Positions 1 to 6,047 are shown, counted from the stretch's first letter. The stretch: 8,298 nt of DNA from Pseudomonadota bacterium (GCA_023391775.1 JAEWAG010000025.1:1-8298), one strand, 5' to 3'. Program-made: numbers and translations. Notes: generated by a model not told the origin, from the letters alone.

Positions 1-1
1 G

Positions 2-535
2 CCGGAGCCGCAGGCGCGCGTGGTCGCCAGCCGCAACGGCGAGCAGCCGGTGCCCGAGGCGCAACCGCGCGAGCAGTCGCAAACCCTGCCCCCGGTCAGC
101 GCGGCCCGGGCCGCCCGCGACGCGGAGATGGCGCGGCTGGCCGCCGAGGTCTACCTGCGCTCGGAGCTGTACGCGCGCCGCCCGACCCGCAAGTTCGTTT
201 CCGCCAGCACCCGCGAGTACGCCTACGCCGGCTACCTGCGCGAGTGGGTGGACCGGGTCGAGCGCATCGGCAACCTCAACTACCCGGACGAGGCCCGGCG
301 TCGGCGCCTGGGTGGGCAGGTGGTGATCAGCGTGGGCGTGCGCCGCGACGGCACCGTGGAAAGCACCCGCATCCTGCGCTCCAGCGGCACCCCGCTGCTG
401 GACGAGGCCACCGAGCGCATCGTGCGCCTGGCCGAACCGTTCCCGCCGCTGCCTGAAAGCAGCGACGGCGTGGACGTGCTGCACGTCACCCGCACCTGGG
501 TGTACGTGCCCGGCGGCAGCCTGCGCACCGAATAG
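2..535 (+). CDS. TonB-family energy transducer, C-terminal part (5' end outside window)
   Basis: The reading frame is open from base 2 to the TAG at 533-535 (177 codons), so the true start lies upstream. The first ~45 residues are rich in Pro, Gln, Arg and Ala, as in the periplasm-spanning linker of TonB proteins. A charged helical stretch follows, then a TonB C-terminal domain. Visible hallmarks of that domain are an N-L-N-Y-P-D-E-A-R segment (YP at 281-286), a G-G-Q-V-V-I-S-V strand, R-R-D-G-T-V, and S-S-G-T-P-L-L-D-E-A. In this family the domain contacts TonB boxes of outer-membrane receptors and passes on energy from the ExbB/ExbD proton channel. The N-terminal membrane anchor is not in the window, so anchoring is inferred. 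No exbB or exbD is seen here, which suggests an orphan TonB paralogue. The GTG at 20 is an internal codon, not a start. The family call is firm; the receptor partner is unknown. Confidence 0.85.
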   Translation, partial: PEPQARVVASRNGEQPVPEAQPREQSQTLPPVSAARAARDAEMARLAAEVYLRSELYARRPTRKFVSASTREYAYAGYLREWVDRVERIGNLNYPDEARRRRLGGQVVISVGVRRDGTVESTRILRSSGTPLLDEATERIVRLAEPFPPLPESSDGVDVLHVTRTWVYVPGGSLRTE

Positions 536-551
536 CCGGCCCTGGAAACAG

Positions 552-576
552 CGACGCCGGCACATGGCCGGCGTCG
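552..576. terminator. Hairpin between convergent genes, probable shared terminator
   Basis: A perfect 10-bp stem (CGACGCCGGC / GCCGGCGTCG) with a 5-nt loop (ACATG) sits 16 bp after the TonB-family stop and 25 bp after the aldolase stop on the other strand. Its position between convergent genes fits a bidirectional terminator. There is no T-run on the plus side. On the minus side the stem is followed by CTGTTTCC, a weak T-rich tail. Confidence 0.55.
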
Positions 577-601
577 TGCGTGGCGGCGTTGCGGCCAGCG
601 C

Positions 602-1609
602 TCAGTCGCCCGGCCACTGGCCCAGTGCCGCCTGGCCGTTGGCCCGGGCGCGCTCGTAGACCGTCTCCTGGGCCTTGCGCACGTTGCCGGCCAGGTCCCG
701 CGCCCAGACCTGCAGCGCCGCCTGCTGCAGCGCGCGGCCGTAGGAGAAGCTCAGCGTCCACGGATGCGGACCCAGGCGGTTCATCGCGTCCAGGTGCGCG
801 GTGGCGGCCTGGTCGGACTGGCCGCCGGACAGGAACACGATGCCCGGCAGGATCGCCGGCACGGTGGTCTTCAGGCACATCAGGGTCGACTCGGCCACCT
901 CCTGCACGTCGGCCTGCTCTTCGCAGGCATTGCCCGGGACGACCATCGAAGCCTTGAGGATGGTGCCTTCCAGCAGCACGTTCTGGTCGTACAGGGCACC
1001 GAACAGGGAGCGCAGCACCGCCTCGGTGACCTCGTAGCAGGTCTCGATGTCGTGCTCGCCGTCCATCAGGACCTCCGGCTCGACCACCGGCACCAGCCCC
1101 TGTTCCTGGCACAGGGCCGCATAGCGGGCCAGCGCGTGGGCGTTGACGTCGATGCAGGTGCCGGTGGGGATGTCGTCGCCGATGGTGATCACCGCCCGCC
1201 ACTTGGCGAAGCGCGCACCCAGTGCGTAGTACTCCTGCAGGCGCTGGCGCAACCCGTCCAGGCCTTCGGTCACCAGCTCGCCGGGGTAGCCGGCCAGAGC
1301 GACGGTGCCGCGGTCGACCTTGATCCCCGGGATGATGCCCTGCGCGGCCATGTACTGCGGGAAAGGCACGCCCGCGGTGCTGGACTGGCGCAGGGTCTCC
1401 TCGAACAGGATCGCGCCGGAGACGTGTTCGGACAGCTTCGGGGTGGACAGCAGCAGCTGGCGCCAGGCGCGGCGGTTGTCCTCCGAGTTGTCGATGCCCA
1501 CCGCGGCAAACCGCTTGCCGATGGTCCCGGTGGACTCGTCGATGGCGAGGATGCCCTTGCCGGGGGCGACCAGCGCCTGGGCGGTCTCGGCCAGCTGTTC
1601 GATGCTCAT
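602..1609 (-). CDS. fbaB: Class I fructose-bisphosphate aldolase
   Basis: The 335-residue cytosolic enzyme reversibly cleaves fructose-1,6-bisphosphate to dihydroxyacetone phosphate and glyceraldehyde-3-phosphate through a lysine Schiff base, with no metal. It is the classical, eukaryote-like class I type. Visible motifs are A-I-D-E-S with D24, F-A-K-W-R with K136, V-E-P-E with E177, L-L-E-G-T-I-L-K with Schiff-base K219, and the phosphate-binding S-G-G-Q at 261-264. It is shorter than animal enzymes (about 360) and ends Q-W-P-G-D, without the C-terminal tyrosine tail. The ATG at 1609 is chosen because homology begins there and AGGAA (1617-1621) lies 7 nt upstream; the frame stays open to 1918 but that extension resembles no family. 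A -10 box at 1644-1649 suggests its own promoter, although pyruvate kinase lies upstream in the same direction. The function is firm. The symbol fbaB follows common usage; other class I aldolases are called fda. Confidence 0.96.
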   Translation of the reverse strand: MSIEQLAETAQALVAPGKGILAIDESTGTIGKRFAAVGIDNSEDNRRAWRQLLLSTPKLSEHVSGAILFEETLRQSSTAGVPFPQYMAAQGIIPGIKVDRGTVALAGYPGELVTEGLDGLRQRLQEYYALGARFAKWRAVITIGDDIPTGTCIDVNAHALARYAALCQEQGLVPVVEPEVLMDGEHDIETCYEVTEAVLRSLFGALYDQNVLLEGTILKASMVVPGNACEEQADVQEVAESTLMCLKTTVPAILPGIVFLSGGQSDQAATAHLDAMNRLGPHPWTLSFSYGRALQQAALQVWARDLAGNVRKAQETVYERARANGQAALGQWPGD

Positions 1610-1616
1610 TGCGCGG

Positions 1617-1649
1617 TTCCTGGGGGGGACTTGGAGGGCGGCGAGTATA
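1617..1649 (-). promoter_or_regulatory. Probable promoter -10 box and ribosome binding site of the aldolase gene
   Basis: On the minus strand TATACT (1644-1649) matches the sigma-70 -10 consensus in five of six positions, within otherwise very GC-rich sequence. No good -35 box is seen at normal spacing. Transcription would begin near 1637, giving a leader of about 28 nt that carries AGGAA (1617-1621), 7 nt before the ATG. Confidence 0.5.
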
Positions 1650-1707
1650 GCGGCGGCCCGGTCGCGGCCCCGTGTGCCGCCGCGGCGCTTTTCCGGGCCC
1701 CGGATGC

Positions 1708-1733
1708 GGAAGGGCGCCGCGAGGCGCCCTTCC
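1708..1733 (-). terminator. Strong hairpin after pyruvate kinase, probable terminator without T-tract
   Basis: A perfect 11-bp stem (GGAAGGGCGCC / GGCGCCCTTCC) closes a 4-nt loop (GCGA on plus, TCGC on minus). It begins 24 bp after the pyruvate kinase stop and lies upstream of the aldolase -10 box. It would separate the two transcripts. The minus-strand sequence after it (GCATCCGGGG) has no T-run, so it is not a textbook intrinsic terminator and could instead protect the 3' end of the mRNA. Confidence 0.5.
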
Positions 1734-1757
1734 CTTCGTGCCCGGCGGTCCGGTCGC

Positions 1758-3224
1758 TTACAGCTCGCCCAGTCCGCTGGCGCGGCCATCGGCGCCGACT
1801 TCCAGCAGGCGCAGGGTGTTGGGCGCGCCATGGGTTTCCATGTGCTCGCCGGAGGTGAACACCACGCGGTCGCCCGGAGCCAGCATGCCGGCGTCGACCA
1901 GCACGCCGATCGCTCCACGCGCCGCCTGGCGCGGGGTCAGGCCGCGGCTGTCGAAGTTGATCGGGAACACGTCGCGCATCAGCGCCATGCGGCGACGGGC
2001 GCCGTCGTGGCGGGTGATGGCGTAGATCGGCGCCTTGGCGCGGAAACGCGACAGGAAGCGCGGGGTGCCACCGGACTCGGTCATGGCCACGATCGCGCGC
2101 ACGCCGATGTGCTCGGACAGGAACATGGTGGCCATGGCGATGGCCTGGTCGGCGCGCTCCAGCCCGCGCTGGGCCTTGCCGAAGTCGATCTGGGCCTGGA
2201 ACTGGCGCTCGGCCCCCAGGCAGATGCGGGCCATGGCCTCCACCGCCTTGACCGGATACGCGCCGGCGGCGGTCTCCGCCGACAGCATCACCGCGTCGGT
2301 ACCGTCGATCACCGCGTTGGCCACGTCCAGCACCTCGGCGCGGGTCGGGATCGGGCTTTCGACCATCGACTGCAGCATCTGGGTGGCGGTGATGACCACG
2401 CGGTTGCGGGCCAGCGACTCACGGATGATGCGCTTCTGCAGGCCGGGCAGCTCCGCGTCGCCGATCTCCACGCCCAGGTCGCCGCGGGCGACCATGACCA
2501 CGTCGGAGGCGTCGATGATCTCGGCCAGGTTCTCGATCGCCTCGGTGCGCTCGATCTTGGACACCAGGGCCGCATCGCAGCCATGCTCGCGGGCGATGCG
2601 GCGGGCCTCGTTCATGTCCTCGGCGTTGCGGCAGAAGGACACGGCGATGAAGTCCACGCCGATCTTGGCGACGATACCGATCAGCTCCTTGTCGCGCTCG
2701 GTCAGCGCGCCCAGGGACAGGCCCCCGCCCTGCTTGTTCAGGCCCTTGCGGTCGGACAGCACGCCGTCGTTGAGCACGGTGCAGATGATGCGCACGCCTT
2801 CGACCTGCTCGACCTTCAGCTGCATCAGGCCGTCGTCCAGCAGCAGCACGTCGCCGGCTTCCACGTCGTTGGGCAGGCCCAGGTAGCTGACGCCGACCTG
2901 GCTGGCGTCGCCGGCCGGGGCGTTGGCATCGGCCACCAGGTCGAAACGGTCGCCAACCTTCAGGTTGACCTTGCCCTGAGCAAAACGCTCGATGCGGATC
3001 TTCGGACCCGGCAGGTCGGCCAGGATGCCGACCTCCGCGCCGACCTTCTGCGCGGCGATGCGGACCTCGGCAGCACGCTTGGCCTGGCCGGAAGGGTCGC
3101 CGTGGGAGAAGTTGAGGCGGACCACGTTGACGCCGGCGCGGAACAGCGCCTCCAGCACGCCCGGCGGGTCGGTTGCCGGTCCGAGGGTGGCAAGGATCTT
3201 GGTGCGGCGCAGGCGATCGGTCAT
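1758..3224 (-). CDS. pyk: Pyruvate kinase (K+-independent residue type)
   Basis: The 488-residue cytosolic enzyme converts phosphoenolpyruvate and ADP to pyruvate and ATP, the last step of glycolysis and the Entner-Doudoroff route. Order: N-terminal part of the barrel (R-R-T-K-I, then R-L-N-F-S-H-G with R36, N38, S40); B domain roughly 73-168; rest of the barrel with catalytic V-S-K-I-E-R (K223, metal ligand E225), A-R-G-D-L-G-V-E (D249) and T-A-T-Q-M-L (T281); C-terminal domain from about 345, ending G-L-G-E-L. The segment L71-P-G-P-K75-I-R-I78 has Lys where K+-dependent enzymes have Glu (see findings). The length is typical. The ATG at 3224 is chosen because family homology starts at R-R-T-K-I and GGGAG (3236-3240) lies 11 nt upstream; the longer open frame to 3338 has neither. 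It is divergent from transaldolase and upstream of the aldolase. The effector-binding type cannot be read from sequence alone. Confidence 0.97.
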   Translation of the reverse strand: MTDRLRRTKILATLGPATDPPGVLEALFRAGVNVVRLNFSHGDPSGQAKRAAEVRIAAQKVGAEVGILADLPGPKIRIERFAQGKVNLKVGDRFDLVADANAPAGDASQVGVSYLGLPNDVEAGDVLLLDDGLMQLKVEQVEGVRIICTVLNDGVLSDRKGLNKQGGGLSLGALTERDKELIGIVAKIGVDFIAVSFCRNAEDMNEARRIAREHGCDAALVSKIERTEAIENLAEIIDASDVVMVARGDLGVEIGDAELPGLQKRIIRESLARNRVVITATQMLQSMVESPIPTRAEVLDVANAVIDGTDAVMLSAETAAGAYPVKAVEAMARICLGAERQFQAQIDFGKAQRGLERADQAIAMATMFLSEHIGVRAIVAMTESGGTPRFLSRFRAKAPIYAITRHDGARRRMALMRDVFPINFDSRGLTPRQAARGAIGVLVDAGMLAPGDRVVFTSGEHMETHGAPNTLRLLEVGADGRASGLGEL

Positions 3225-3253
3225 GTTGGCGAGGGCTCCCTTAAGACCGGGGA

Positions 3254-3259
3254 AATTAA
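3254..3259 (-). promoter_or_regulatory. Weak candidate -10 box for pyruvate kinase
   Basis: TTAATT on the minus strand is the only AT-rich spot near the pyruvate kinase start. It would give a leader of about 25 nt containing the GGGAG ribosome binding site. No convincing -35 box is seen, so this is a weak call. Confidence 0.25.
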
Positions 3260-3366
3260 CACAAAGGGCCAATGCAACGGCAGCGCTGTCAGTGAACGCA
3301 ACTGCCCGCCGGGCAAGGATTTCTTGCCAATCAGCCACATACGCGTGCGAATGGCAGCGGCTCCGC

Positions 3367-3398
3367 TGGTACCGCTACCATGAACACCGTCGCATAAT
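3367..3398 (+). promoter_or_regulatory. Candidate transaldolase promoter with overlapping dyad
   Basis: CATAAT (3393-3398) matches the -10 consensus in five of six positions and lies about 80 bp before the transaldolase ATG. The place of a -35 box is taken by a perfect short dyad, TGGTA-CCGC-TACCA (3367-3380), which could be an operator. No TTGACA-like box is present. The promoter assignment is inference. Confidence 0.35.
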
Positions 3399-3478
3399 CG
3401 CGGCAGACCCGCCACGGCGTGGCCCTCACGGACACCCCACGGCGGATACGATGCCCGCTCCGCTTCCCAGGAAACGAC

Positions 3479-4456
3479 ATGACCAGCACCGACACCTCCT
3501 CCCCTTCCCGCCTGCAGCAGCTGCGCGAACTGTCCGTGGTCGTGGCCGACACCGGCGACTATGACGCCATTGCCCGCCTGCGCCCGGTCGACTGCACCAC
3601 CAATCCGACCTTGGTGAAGAAGGCGCTGGACCTGCCCGTGTACGCCGAGCTGATCGAGCGCGAGCTGGCCTGGGCCCGCAGCCAGGGCCAGACCGGCCGC
3701 GCGGTGGTGGACGAGGTCGCCGACCGCCTGACCGTGGGCGTGGGCACCATGCTCAGCGCCCTGGTCCCGGGCCGCGTATCCACCGAGGTCGATGCCGACC
3801 TGGCGCACGACACCGCCGCCACCGTGGCCAAGGCCCGTAAGTTCATGGCCATGTACGCCGAGCGCGGCGTGCCGGCCGAGAAGATCCTGATCAAGGTCGC
3901 CGCGACCTGGGAAGGCGTGGAAGCCGCGCGCCAGCTGCAGGCCGAGGGCATCGACTGCAACCTGACCCTGATCTTCAACCAGAGCCAGGCCGTCGCCTGC
4001 GCCGAGGCCGGCGCGTTCCTGATCTCGCCGTTCGTGGGCCGCATCCTGGACTGGTACAAGGCCCGCGGCCAGGTGCCGGCGACCATCGACGAGGACCCGG
4101 GCGTGCGCTTCGTGCGCGGCGTGTATGACGAGTTCAAGAAGCGCGGCGCGGCCACCGTGGTGATGGGCGCCTCGTTCCGCTCGGTGGACCAGGTGCTGGC
4201 CCTGGCCGGCTGCGACCGCCTGACCATCTCCCCGGACCTGCTGGAGCAGCTGGACGCCTCCACCGGCACGGTGGAGCGCAAACTGGCCCCGGTGCCGCGC
4301 GAGGAGCGCACCCTCGCCCCGGTGACCGCCGAGAGCTTCGCCGCCGACCTGGCCGCCGACGCGATGGCCAGCGAGAAGCTGGCCGAGGGTATCGCCGCCT
4401 TCGCCAAGGACCTGGACGCCCTGCGCAACGACATCGCCGCGCGCCTGGGCGCCTGA
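3479..4456 (+). CDS. tal: Transaldolase
   Basis: The 325-residue cytosolic enzyme of the non-oxidative pentose phosphate pathway moves a dihydroxyacetone unit from sedoheptulose-7-phosphate to glyceraldehyde-3-phosphate, forming erythrose-4-phosphate and fructose-6-phosphate. It matches the classical TalA/TalB subfamily: V-V-A-D-T-G-D (D24), D-C-T-T-N-P-T (N42), V-S-T-E-V-D (E103), I-L-I-K with Schiff-base K139, N-L-T-L-I-F (T163) and L-I-S-P-F-V-G-R-I (S183). These correspond to D17, N35, E96, K132, T156 and S176 of the E. coli enzyme. Length is close to the usual ~317. The ATG at 3479 has AGGA (3469-3472) 6 nt upstream; an upstream in-frame codon at 3419 lacks one and adds 20 residues that do not look like the family. 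The gene is divergent from pyruvate kinase and ends at a strong terminator, so it is probably monocistronic. Confidence 0.97.
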   Translation: MTSTDTSSPSRLQQLRELSVVVADTGDYDAIARLRPVDCTTNPTLVKKALDLPVYAELIERELAWARSQGQTGRAVVDEVADRLTVGVGTMLSALVPGRVSTEVDADLAHDTAATVAKARKFMAMYAERGVPAEKILIKVAATWEGVEAARQLQAEGIDCNLTLIFNQSQAVACAEAGAFLISPFVGRILDWYKARGQVPATIDEDPGVRFVRGVYDEFKKRGAATVVMGASFRSVDQVLALAGCDRLTISPDLLEQLDASTGTVERKLAPVPREERTLAPVTAESFAADLAADAMASEKLAEGIAAFAKDLDALRNDIAARLGA

Positions 4457-4490
4457 GCCTGGCGGCGGCCCTGCCGCCTTCCGGAATGAG

Positions 4491-4520
4491 AAAGGCCGTC
4501 CCTGGGCGGCCTTTTTCTTT
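4491..4520 (+). terminator. Intrinsic terminator of transaldolase
   Basis: A perfect 8-bp stem, AAAGGCCG / CGGCCTTT, closes an 8-nt loop and runs into TTTTTCTTT (4512-4520). It starts 34 bp after the transaldolase stop. The stem with its T-run is a textbook Rho-independent terminator, and the A-rich left arm could let it act weakly on the other strand too. Confidence 0.9.
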
Positions 4521-4529
4521 GCACGCCCC

Positions 4530-4559
4530 GTAGCCCGGACAAGCGGAGCGCATCCGGGG
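4530..4559 (+). repeat. REP-like hairpin 1, GTAG head on plus strand
   Basis: GTAG (4530-4533) is followed by a stem CCCGGA (4534-4539) / TCCGGG (4553-4558), with an inner GCG/CGC pairing inside the loop. A conserved GTAG tetranucleotide 5' of an imperfect GC-rich stem is the pattern of REPs described in Stenotrophomonas and mobilised by REP-associated tyrosine transposases. It lies just after the transaldolase terminator. Confidence 0.7.
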
Positions 4560-4582
4560 TCACGCCAGGGTGAGCCTGCCGG

Positions 4583-4615
4583 CCCGGATGCTGCCTGCGG
4601 CCTTATCCGGGCTAC
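4583..4615 (-). repeat. REP-like hairpin 2, GTAG head on minus strand
   Basis: The stem CCCGGAT (4583-4589) / ATCCGGG (4605-4611) is followed by CTAC (4612-4615), which is GTAG on the minus strand. The loop has an inner GCC/GGC pairing like that in hairpin 1. Hairpins 1 and 2 are inverted relative to each other; their outer arms pair over 11 bp (4529-4539 with 4606-4616), a BIME-like arrangement. It also forms the left end of repeat copy A. Confidence 0.7.
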
Positions 4616-4790
4616 GCCGACTCCTACAACCGAAGGCTCGACCTCCACGCGCCGGAGGCCGTCGTCCCAAGGGGGCATGGCGCAAGCAGGCCATGGATGG
4701 CCTGCGTTCGCGCGTCGGAGCCATGCACGGCGGAGCCGCGCGATGCGCCGTGCCTCCTTGCGGCGGCGGCCCCGTCCGAAGCCAGCCATA
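4583..4790. repeat. Structured direct repeat, copy A
   Basis: This copy of about 208 bp matches copy B, 268 bp further on. Order: REP-like hairpin; a variable ~60-bp spacer; a 116-bp conserved core (4675-4790). Inside the core, GCAGGCCAT / ATGGCCTGC with a GG loop (4687-4706) is enclosed by GCATGGC (4675-4681) / GCCATGC (4720-4726), and is followed by GCACGGCG / CGCCGTGC (4725-4732 with 4746-4753). Compared with copy B the last stem is 2 bp shorter and the outermost pairing is lost, so A looks like the more decayed copy. Confidence 0.8.
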
Positions 4791-4850
4791 CAGCCGCTGC
4801 TGCTGCTTCGTTCGATGTAGATCGGGAGCCGGGAGCGGCACGTTGCCTCC

Positions 4851-4883
4851 CCCGGATGCGGCCTGCGGCCTTGTCCGGGCTAC
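4851..4883 (-). repeat. REP-like hairpin 3, GTAG head on minus strand
   Basis: The stem CCCGGA (4851-4856) / TCCGGG (4874-4879), extended by a T-G wobble, is followed by CTAC (4880-4883). It differs from hairpin 2 at 2 of 33 positions by eye and forms the left end of repeat copy B in the same relative place. Confidence 0.7.
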
Positions 4884-5056
4884 GCGACCACGAAAACCGA
4901 AGCGGCAAGCTTCACGCGCCAGAGGACGTCGTCCCACGGGGCATGGCGCAAGCAGGCCATGGATGGCCTGCGTTCGCGCGTTGGGGCCATGCACGGCGCA
5001 GCCGCGCGATGCGCCGTGCCCCCTCGGGACGGCGGCCCCGTCCGAAGCCGGCTATA
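4851..5056. repeat. Structured direct repeat, copy B
   Basis: This copy of about 206 bp has the same order as copy A. The 116-bp core (4941-5056) differs from A at 9 positions by my alignment, with no gaps; its first 41 bases are identical. Pairings are more complete here: CGTCGTCCC (4927-4935) with GGGACGGCG (5026-5034, one wobble) on the outside, GCATGGC / GCCATGC (4941-4947 with 4986-4992), the inner GCAGGCCAT / ATGGCCTGC, and a 10-bp GCACGGCGCA / TGCGCCGTGC (4991-5000 with 5010-5019). The copy ends about 40 bp before the msrA stop. Confidence 0.8.
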
Positions 5057-5072
5057 TCGCAGTTCCTTTTGC

Positions 5073-5108
5073 CTTGCCCGATGCGCCCGCCCCCTCAGAT
5101 CGGGCAGG
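5073..5108 (-). terminator. Hairpin spanning the msrA stop codon, doubtful terminator
   Basis: CTTGCCCGAT (5073-5082) pairs with ATCGGGCAGG (5099-5108), 10 bp with one G-T wobble, around a 16-nt loop that contains the msrA TGA. The minus-strand sequence beyond it (GCAAAAGGAAC) has no T-run, so a terminator role is weak. It may instead affect mRNA 3'-end stability. Confidence 0.3.
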
Positions 5109-5748
5109 ACACCCCGGTCCCGCCCAGTCCGCAGTAGCCGCGCGGGTTCTTGGACAGGTACTGCTGGTGCACGTCCTCGGCGTAGTAGAACGGCGGCGCC
5201 GGGTACAGCAGCTCAGTGGTGATCGGCGGATAGCCGGCTCCCGCCAGCGAAGCCTGGTAGGCCTCGAGGCTGGCCTGCGCGGCCGCATGCTGGGCGGCGG
5301 TGTGGCAGTAGATCGCCGAGCGGTACTGGGTGCCGACGTCGTTGCCCTGGCGCATGCCCTGCGTGGGGTCGTGGCTTTCCCAGAAGACCTTCAACAAGGT
5401 GGCGAAATCCACCTGCGCCGGGTCGTAGACCACCCGCACCGCCTCGGTGTGCCCCGTGCGGCCGGAGCAGACCTCCTCATAGGTCGGGTTTGGCGTGCCG
5501 CCGCCGGCGTAACCGACCGCCGTGGTGAACACCCCGGGCACCTGCCAGAACTTGCGTTCGGCGCCCCAGAAACAGCCCAGGCCGAAATCCGCCACCTCCA
5601 TGCCCGGGAACTCCCCGCGCAGCGGCCGGCCATGGACGTGGTGCACGTTGTGCAGCGGCAGCGGCGTGTCGCGGCCCGGCAACAGGTCTTCCGCGCGCGG
5701 CATGCGCTGCTTGTACGCACCGATGCCGAGCAGGGTTTGCAGGTCCAT
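5095..5748 (-). CDS. msrA: Peptide-methionine (S)-S-oxide reductase MsrA
   Basis: The 217-residue enzyme reduces methionine-S-sulfoxide, free or in proteins, back to methionine using thioredoxin, and so repairs oxidative damage. Visible features are the catalytic G-C-F-W-G motif (C59), [34 protein letters not shown], and a C-terminal [12 protein letters not shown] with two likely recycling cysteines (C206, C215). The N-terminal extension with L-P-G-R-D-T-P-L-P resembles the longer E. coli-type MsrA, and no MsrB domain is fused. No signal peptide is visible, so it is probably cytosolic. The ATG at 5748 has AAGGAG (5755-5760) 6 nt upstream; the frame is open further up, but that part is a shadow of the preceding gene. 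It follows the DUF2007 gene by 11 bp, so the two are almost certainly co-transcribed. Confidence 0.96.
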   Translation of the reverse strand: MDLQTLLGIGAYKQRMPRAEDLLPGRDTPLPLHNVHHVHGRPLRGEFPGMEVADFGLGCFWGAERKFWQVPGVFTTAVGYAGGGTPNPTYEEVCSGRTGHTEAVRVVYDPAQVDFATLLKVFWESHDPTQGMRQGNDVGTQYRSAIYCHTAAQHAAAQASLEAYQASLAGAGYPPITTELLYPAPPFYYAEDVHQQYLSKNPRGYCGLGGTGVSCPI

Positions 5749-5754
5749 GGGAGG

Positions 5755-5760
5755 CTCCTT
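5755..5760 (-). promoter_or_regulatory. msrA ribosome binding site abutting the upstream stop codon
   Basis: On the minus strand the sequence reads TGAAGGAGCCTCCCATG: the DUF2007 stop TGA (5762-5760) shares its last base with AAGGAG, which lies 6 nt before the msrA ATG. A ribosome finishing DUF2007 would stop on top of the msrA Shine-Dalgarno, a layout typical of translational coupling. Confidence 0.8.
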
Positions 5761-6020
5761 CAGGCCGGCAGCAGGCCGGGGTCGGCTTCCGGGATGGGGT
5801 CCGCCGGGTCGTCGCGCAAGCCGGCGGCGTGCAGCGCGGCCTCGGCCTGCGGCAGCGAGGAATCGGGCACGCAGACCCGCAGCATGCCGAACATCGGCAG
5901 CTCGCCGGCCCCGCCCAGCAGGCTCTCGCCGAACACGAAGGCCGGGATGCCCGCGTCCTCCAGGACGTGGCGGGCCAGATGGGCGTCGATCAGGTTGTCG
6001 GCGCGGTAGGCGACCTGCAT
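5760..6020 (-). CDS. Small DUF2007-family protein (putative signal-transducing protein)
   Basis: This 86-residue protein has no signal peptide or membrane segment. The N-terminal pattern [25 protein letters not shown], followed by a Gly-rich turn, then M-L-R-V-C-V-P and a short helix with Q-A-E-A-A-L, is that of DUF2007, a small family annotated as putative prokaryotic signal transducers. The pattern resembles an alpha-beta fold in which the helix after the first strand tracks domain inheritance ('A-N-L-I-D-A-H'). The biochemical role is not known. The last ~18 residues are Pro/Asp/Glu-rich and probably disordered. The ATG at 6020 has GGAAG 5 nt upstream. It is the first gene of a likely two-gene unit with msrA, suggesting a link to redox stress or simply shared expression; this is inference. 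A TATGCT box at 6048-6053 may be its -10. Confidence 0.8.
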   Translation of the reverse strand: MQVAYRADNLIDAHLARHVLEDAGIPAFVFGESLLGGAGELPMFGMLRVCVPDSSLPQAEAALHAAGLRDDPADPIPEADPGLLPA

Positions 6021-6047
6021 GGGGACTTCCGGGACGGGGTCGGGCCG

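Larger units (their letters stand above)
4521..5094. other. Gene-free region filled by repeats
   Basis: About 570 bp between the transaldolase terminator and the msrA stop contain no gene I can support. Long frames are open on both strands but give Arg/Ala/Pro-rich translations with no family resemblance, and they run straight across the repeat copies. The content is one forward and two reverse REP-like hairpins and two direct copies of a structured repeat, listed separately. The 60 bp between the copies (4791-4850) and the last 38 bp (5057-5094) show no repeat partner, apart from the left arm of a hairpin near the msrA stop. Confidence 0.75.

Noticed and set aside
1610..1918. N-terminal extension of the aldolase frame by 103 codons
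   Set aside because: The extension has no resemblance to aldolases and overlaps the promoter, the hairpin and the end of pyruvate kinase. The ATG at 1609 has a good ribosome binding site.
1305..3383. 692-codon open frame on the plus strand opposite pyruvate kinase and part of the aldolase gene
   Set aside because: Its translation is His/Gly/Ala/Gln-rich with no family resemblance, and it is antisense to two clearly functional genes. Long antisense frames are expected in high-GC coding DNA with G/C third positions.
3221..4789. 522-codon open frame on the minus strand opposite transaldolase
   Set aside because: It is antisense to a well-conserved gene, crosses the tal terminator and repeat hairpins, and shows no recognisable domain.
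4521..5094. CRISPR array
   Set aside because: There are only two long copies with internal hairpins, no short regularly spaced repeats with unique spacers, and no cas genes.
4560..5222. Several open frames on both strands through the repeat region
   Set aside because: The translations are repetitive because the DNA is duplicated, are rich in Arg/Ala/Pro, lack ribosome binding sites and have no family resemblance. The DNA is better explained as structured repeats.
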